Shown here piece by piece: positions 44,576-48,652 of a stretch of 48,652 nt of DNA (positions within the stretch are counted from its first letter, which is position 1; every line of letters begins with the position of its first letter). Source of the DNA: Deltaproteobacteria bacterium (GTDB lineage: Bacteria; Desulfobacterota; RBG-13-43-22); NCBI GenBank assembly GCA_016219225.1, contig JACRBX010000013.1, positions 1-48,652 of the forward strand. Reading direction: 5' to 3'. Both the position numbers and the translations under genes were made by a program. A model generated the notes under the pieces. That model saw nothing but the letters and a program-made list of their open reading frames with translations, was not told where the DNA came from and did not search any database.

Positions 44576-45337
44576 TCAGCCGCCGATATACCCCTTGATG
44601 ATCTCAGGGGTGTTCTGAAGTTCCCGGGCCGTGCCTTGCATGAAGATCTCGCCGTTCCGCAGGACGTATCCGCGATGGGAAAGGGCCAGGGCCAGGGTAG
44701 CCGCCTGTTCGACCAGGAGTATGGTGATCCCGGTCTTATGAAGGTGCCAGATGGCCTTCATGATCTGTTCGACCACCAGAGGGGCCAATCCTATGGATGG
44801 CTCATCCATCATGATGAATTTCGGCTCCATCATGATGGCCCTGGATATGGCCAGCATCTGCTGCTCCCCCCCGCTCAGGGAAGAGGCGATCTGATTCCTG
44901 CGCTCCCCAAGGATGGGGAAACGCTCGAATTCCTGTTCCATGAGCCGTAGCACCTTGTTTCGGTCCCTCCTCTGGAATCGATAGGCCCCCAACTCCAGAT
45001 TTCCCTTGACGGTTAAATCAGGGACGATCCGTTTGCCCTGAGGCACATGGGCGATGCCGAGTCCGGCGATCTGGTGGGGCTTGAATGTTCCAAGATCATG
45101 GCCTTCAAAGAGGATCTGACCTTCGACAATGGGGGCCAGACCGGAGACGGCCATGACCAGCGTTGTCTTGCCGGCCCCGTTGGCCCCGATCAGGCTGACC
45201 ACTTCCCCCTGACCAACCTCGACATCAATCCCTTTGAGTGCTTGGACTTTATCATAACGGACGGAAAGTCCCTTGACGCTGACCACCGATTGCTGAGCAA
45301 TGGTCAACGTATTCTGTTTGACTGGATTAGACATCAT
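44576..45337 (-). CDS. livF: Branched-chain amino acid type ABC transporter ATPase (LivF family)
   Basis: The 253-residue protein has Walker A GANGAGKTT, signature LSGGEQQM and Walker B FIMMDEPSIGLAP. It begins with about 20 extra residues (MMSNPVKQNTL) before the first strand. AAGGA lies 8 bases upstream of the ATG, and the preceding livM-livG fusion ends 5 bases before it. Gap to the ligase is about 76 bases; this includes the units TATCTGCG and AATCTGCG, which recur in intergenic DNA. Confidence 0.92.
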   Translation of the reverse strand: MMSNPVKQNTLTIAQQSVVSVKGLSVRYDKVQALKGIDVEVGQGEVVSLIGANGAGKTTLVMAVSGLAPIVEGQILFEGHDLGTFKPHQIAGLGIAHVPQGKRIVPDLTVKGNLELGAYRFQRRDRNKVLRLMEQEFERFPILGERRNQIASSLSGGEQQMLAISRAIMMEPKFIMMDEPSIGLAPLVVEQIMKAIWHLHKTGITILLVEQAATLALALSHRGYVLRNGEIFMQGTARELQNTPEIIKGYIGG

Positions 45338-45342
45338 GCTTC

Positions 45343-47223
45343 TTATCCTTCTTTCCGGCGAATATTTTCAAGGGTCTTGGCCAGGTCGCCCCGTCCCAGA
45401 TAGGCTTCGATCACCTTCGGATCCCTGCGGATTTCCTGAGGGGTCCCCTCGGCGATTTTAATCCCGAAGTTGTGCACGGAAATCCGATCCGAGATGCGCA
45501 TCACGAAATCCATGTTATGTTCGATAAGTAGAATAGTCATCCCCATGGCCCGGAGCTTTGAGAGGAGGCTAAAGACCTCTTCGACCTCTGAACGGTTTAG
45601 ACCGGCTACTGGCTCATCCAGCAAAAGGAGATCCGGTTTCAAGGCCAGTGCCCGGGCAATCTCCAAGAGTTTTTGATGCCCGTAAGACAGGTCACCGGCA
45701 CTTTTCGAGGCCAGATGGCTGATCCCGACGAACCGGAGGAGATTGAGGGCACTGTCCTTGAAACCGGCCTCTTCTTTCCGGGAGGCCGGCAGAGAAAGGG
45801 CATAAGAAACAGATCCACTGCTGAAGTGCCGGTAAAAACCCACCAGGACATTATCCAGGACGCTGATCTCACTGAAGAGCTTGAGATTCTGAAAGGTGCG
45901 GGCCATGCCGAGGCTGCCCCGGCGGTGGGCTTTTAGACCGTTCAGGTTCAGGTTGTTGAAAATGATGGTTCCCTGATGAGAGTTCAGACTGCCGGTGATG
46001 AGATTGATCAGGGTGGTCTTGCCGGCCCCATTGGGTCCGATAATGGCGTGGACCTGTCCATTCCGGACCGAAAGGTCCAATCCATTGACAGCCATCAGAC
46101 CGCCGAAGGAGCGGGAAAGTTGCTTGATGGTCAGGATGGTGCTGCCCGGATCTTTTGGCTCCCGCCTTTCAAATAAAGCGCTGATATCCTGTGCTGAATC
46201 TTCATCCCTGCTCTCCGGGAGTACTTTTGCCTTGAGAACCCTTCGGATTCTTTTTTCTGCCAGGCCCACGACCCCTTCCGGTAGCAGGGTCAAAACGGCC
46301 AGGAAGGTTCCTCCGTAAAGGAAAAACCGGTATTCATAGAGTCCGGCCAGGACCTGATTGATGAAGGTTAACAGGGCGGCACCGACCAGGGGACCCCAGC
46401 GGCTTCCGGAACCTCCGATGACCAGGGCGACCAGAAGAAACATGGAAATGTGAACGGTGAAGCTGTCGGAGTTCAGATAGCCGGTCTGGTGAGCCAGAAA
46501 AAATCCGGCAATACCGGCATAGGCCGCGCTGATGACAAAGGCGATCACCTTCTGTTTGGTTATGGATATGCCCATGCTTTTGGCCGCGTCTTCGCTGTGT
46601 TTCAGGGCAATGAGCGTCTTCCCCCAGCGGGATTCCACCAGATTATCGGCCATCCATTGCAGTAAGGCCCAGGTGATGGCTACCAGATAGAAATACCCCC
46701 AGGGGCCGAGTTCCTTTCCGGACAGGCTGGGAGTGGGCACTCCGTAAATGCCCATGGTCCCCCCGGTCAGGGAAATCCATCTCTGGCTCAATATCTCCAC
46801 TACAAAACCGAAGGCTATGGTGATCATGGCCAGATAAAGGCCGCGGGTCCGTATGGCCGGAAGGGCCACGATCAATCCGACCAGGCCGCTGGACAGGGCG
46901 GCCAAAGGCAAGGTCAACCAGAGCGGCCAGCCCAGTTTCGTAGCCAGCAGGGCGGAGGTATAGGCACCGACGGCCATAAATCCCGAATGCCCGATGGATA
47001 TCTGATTGGTGTACCCCACCAGAAGGTTCAGGCCGATCACCGCTATGGCGTAATAACCTATGGTTTGACCCAGGCTCAGGACGTAGTCCCCCCGGAAGAA
47101 AAGGGGAAAGACCATAAATAAGCCTATGGGACCGAATCGATAAAGACCATCAACCCAATTGGTAAGAAAATACCGTTCAGCGTTAAGTCCCGCAAGGCGG
47201 GATTCGTCAAAATTTTTTTTCAT
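45343..47223 (-). CDS. Fused ABC permease and ATPase (LivM-LivG)
   Basis: One 626-residue protein joins a LivM permease (about 30-335, motif ISIGHSGFMAVGAYTSA) and a LivG ATPase (about 360-615, Walker A GPNGAGKTT near 395, signature LSYGHQK, Walker B LLLLDEPVAGL). The linker contains a charged stretch (RDEDSAQD). Such fusions are known in liv-type operons and keep permease and ATPase at equal amounts. The start ATG follows GAGGCGCC, a weak ribosome site; the MKKNF start is the only one that fits the N-terminus. Confidence 0.92.
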   Translation of the reverse strand: MKKNFDESRLAGLNAERYFLTNWVDGLYRFGPIGLFMVFPLFFRGDYVLSLGQTIGYYAIAVIGLNLLVGYTNQISIGHSGFMAVGAYTSALLATKLGWPLWLTLPLAALSSGLVGLIVALPAIRTRGLYLAMITIAFGFVVEILSQRWISLTGGTMGIYGVPTPSLSGKELGPWGYFYLVAITWALLQWMADNLVESRWGKTLIALKHSEDAAKSMGISITKQKVIAFVISAAYAGIAGFFLAHQTGYLNSDSFTVHISMFLLVALVIGGSGSRWGPLVGAALLTFINQVLAGLYEYRFFLYGGTFLAVLTLLPEGVVGLAEKRIRRVLKAKVLPESRDEDSAQDISALFERREPKDPGSTILTIKQLSRSFGGLMAVNGLDLSVRNGQVHAIIGPNGAGKTTLINLITGSLNSHQGTIIFNNLNLNGLKAHRRGSLGMARTFQNLKLFSEISVLDNVLVGFYRHFSSGSVSYALSLPASRKEEAGFKDSALNLLRFVGISHLASKSAGDLSYGHQKLLEIARALALKPDLLLLDEPVAGLNRSEVEEVFSLLSKLRAMGMTILLIEHNMDFVMRISDRISVHNFGIKIAEGTPQEIRRDPKVIEAYLGRGDLAKTLENIRRKEG

Positions 47224-47261
47224 AATTTGCGGCGCCTCCTCGGGGGCCTGTGTTCAGTAGT

Positions 47262-48137
47262 CTAATAAATTTCCTGTTCCTTAAATAGACCGGAAGGCCG
47301 GAAAATAAGAACGGCAATAATCAACAAGAAAGCGATCATATCCCCGAATTCGGAGGTCATCAAACAGGCAAAGTTTTCAATCAACCCGAGGAGTAAGGAC
47401 CCCACCAGTACGCCGACCGGGTTCATAAAACCGCCCAGGATGGCTGCGGCAAAGCCCTTAATAGTCAGCTTGAAGCCCATAAAGGGTTCGACCGTGGCCA
47501 CCGGGCCGACCAGGAACCCGCTGATCCCGGCCAGGATGGAGGCGATGATATAGGCGGCCACTTTTATCCGGATCACATTGATCCCGAAAAGAAAGGCCGT
47601 ATCCGCATTGTAGGCCACGGCCGAAAAGGCCTTGCCGATGAGGGTCTTCTTTAAAAGGAGGAAGAAACAGATCATCACGGCCAGTGAGGCCAGGATGATG
47701 AATATCTCTTCGGGGAAAAACCCTATTCCGCAAAGATGCACCGCCTCTGCCCGGCTGCCACCGAAAAGGGAGGGGAAGGGCCGGGCATGGTTGCCCCAGA
47801 GGACGATGACCGCATTCTGAACGATCATGGCAAAGCCCATGCCGGTCAGAACATAGGAAAGTCCGGCATGGGCTACGGGCCTTATGGCCACCCTTTCCAG
47901 CACAATTCCCGCCAAGGCCAGGAAAACGACCACCAACACAAAAACCAGCAGATAGGGGAAGTTTAAATGAATGAACAGGAGGGCAATGAAGCAACCCAAC
48001 ATCAGGAAATCACCCTGACCGAAATTGAGGGTGTTGGTAATCCGATGGGCGATGTAGAAGCCTTCGGCAATGAGGGCATAAATGGCCCCCATGGCCAAGC
48101 CGGAGATGGAAATTTGCAAGATTGTTGTGTAATCCAT
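47262..48137 (-). CDS. livH: Branched-chain amino acid type ABC transporter permease (LivH family)
   Basis: The permease has 291 residues and shows the LivH signature NTLNFGQGDFLMLG near residue 40 and the final FRPSGLFKEQEI. Ribosome site GAAAGGAACC lies upstream. It forms the channel with the LivM half of the next gene; 38 bases separate them. Confidence 0.92.
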   Translation of the reverse strand: MDYTTILQISISGLAMGAIYALIAEGFYIAHRITNTLNFGQGDFLMLGCFIALLFIHLNFPYLLVFVLVVVFLALAGIVLERVAIRPVAHAGLSYVLTGMGFAMIVQNAVIVLWGNHARPFPSLFGGSRAEAVHLCGIGFFPEEIFIILASLAVMICFFLLLKKTLIGKAFSAVAYNADTAFLFGINVIRIKVAAYIIASILAGISGFLVGPVATVEPFMGFKLTIKGFAAAILGGFMNPVGVLVGSLLLGLIENFACLMTSEFGDMIAFLLIIAVLIFRPSGLFKEQEIY

Positions 48138-48163
48138 TTGGTTCCTTTCTCTTTTTGGAACAT

Positions 48164-48308
48164 TCAGCGATCAGCTGTCAGCAGCCAGCCAACCCCATGA
48201 TGGAAAAGATTTTACGTATCCATATGATTCAGGTTCAGCTTCAGATTTTTCAAAAGGCTGAAGTGTTACGATTTTACTGAAAGCTGACAGATGATTGCTG
48301 ATCGCTGA
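48164..48308. repeat. Imperfect inverted repeat between livK and livH
   Basis: TCAGCGATCAGC-TGTCAGC (48164-48182) pairs with the complement of 48283-48308, which has seven extra bases in the middle. It is an intergenic short-period element like others in this window; it could fold in the transcript and lower expression of downstream genes relative to the binding protein. Confidence 0.6.
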
Positions 48309-48314
48309 CCGCTG

Positions 48315-48652
48315 CTAATGCGTTGCCCTGACCACAATGTCATCCTTCCAGACCCCGAGAAAAACCCCTTTCGGATCCAGGATTTCATGATCCTCTTTAC
48401 TGAAGGGTTTTTTAGGGACCGCGGTAGTGGCCGCCTCAAAATTGTCGATCTTCTCCAGGGCGTCCCGAATTGCCTCGGGATTGGGACCGGCCATATCCAG
48501 GGCCTTGAGAAGGATGCGGGCCCCGTCATAATGAAGGATGGTGACTGCCGGCCAATCATATTTGGACCCGTACTCGGCCCGTAATTTTTTGTCCGCAGCG
48601 GCCGCTCTGGGTTCGGAGACATCCACGGTCTGGCCCATCATAATCCCCTGCA
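48315..48652 (-). CDS. Periplasmic substrate-binding protein (LivK-type), C-terminal part; cut by window edge
   Basis: The frame is open from the window end. About 112 C-terminal residues of a type I periplasmic binding protein are visible, with YDGARILLKALDMAG and FLGVWKDDIVVRATH. The start lies outside the window, so length and signal peptide cannot be judged. It precedes livH in the same direction and would supply the importer's binding component. Confidence 0.8.
   Translation of the reverse strand, partial: QGIMMGQTVDVSEPRAAAADKKLRAEYGSKYDWPAVTILHYDGARILLKALDMAGPNPEAIRDALEKIDNFEAATTAVPKKPFSKEDHEILDPKGVFLGVWKDDIVVRATH

Overview
The window looks like a chromosomal segment of an anaerobic bacterium, most likely a Desulfobacterota (former Deltaproteobacteria) lineage. 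This is inferred from gene content: a CoA-thioester beta-oxidation cluster with two ETF pairs, a membrane FeS ETF:menaquinone-type oxidoreductase, liv-type ABC importers, a ferredoxin-domain nitroreductase, a sigma-54 regulator, and intergenic DNA full of short 7-bp-periodic repeats. No rRNA, tRNA, CRISPR array or insertion sequence was recognised.

Bases 1-11300 are a decaying defence/accessory island, almost all on the minus strand. A type III-like restriction-modification operon (mod, rhuM, res) is present but each gene is damaged: mod has two frameshifts and a nonsense codon, rhuM has a stop at codon 13, and res is cut off after its Walker A region. Around it lie an AT-rich membrane TPR protein, an AlbA/Schlafen-type ATP-binding regulator, an MqsR-like toxin with an MqsA/XRE/Panacea fusion antitoxin and a palindromic operator, a SNF2-type helicase remnant, an HTH-tail fragment, a small Cys-containing protein and a livF remnant.

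Bases 11377-41903 form a large catabolic region. A CaiB-type CoA-transferase and a TPR-GAF-AAA+-Fis sigma-54 activator (minus strand) precede a plus-strand series that starts at a canonical -24/-12 promoter with three phased palindromes upstream. The series holds two tandem CaiC-like acyl-CoA ligases (the first without a P-loop), a thiolase-like protein, an FeS nitroreductase, two acyl-CoA dehydrogenases (the second without the usual catalytic Glu), etfBA, the membrane FeS oxidoreductase, a second etfBA, livHMGF, two duplicated periplasmic binding proteins, three SDR dehydrogenases, an enoyl-CoA hydratase and a BKACE-family beta-keto acid cleavage enzyme. Together they would import an organic or amino acid, activate it as a CoA thioester, oxidise it and pass electrons through ETF to the quinone pool. 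The substrate cannot be read from sequence.

Bases 42317-48652 hold a uracil-DNA glycosylase-like gene lacking half of the FeS cysteines, then a minus-strand unit of livK (partial at the window edge), livH, a livM-livG fusion, livF and another acyl-CoA ligase: a second transport-and-activation module for a carboxylic acid.
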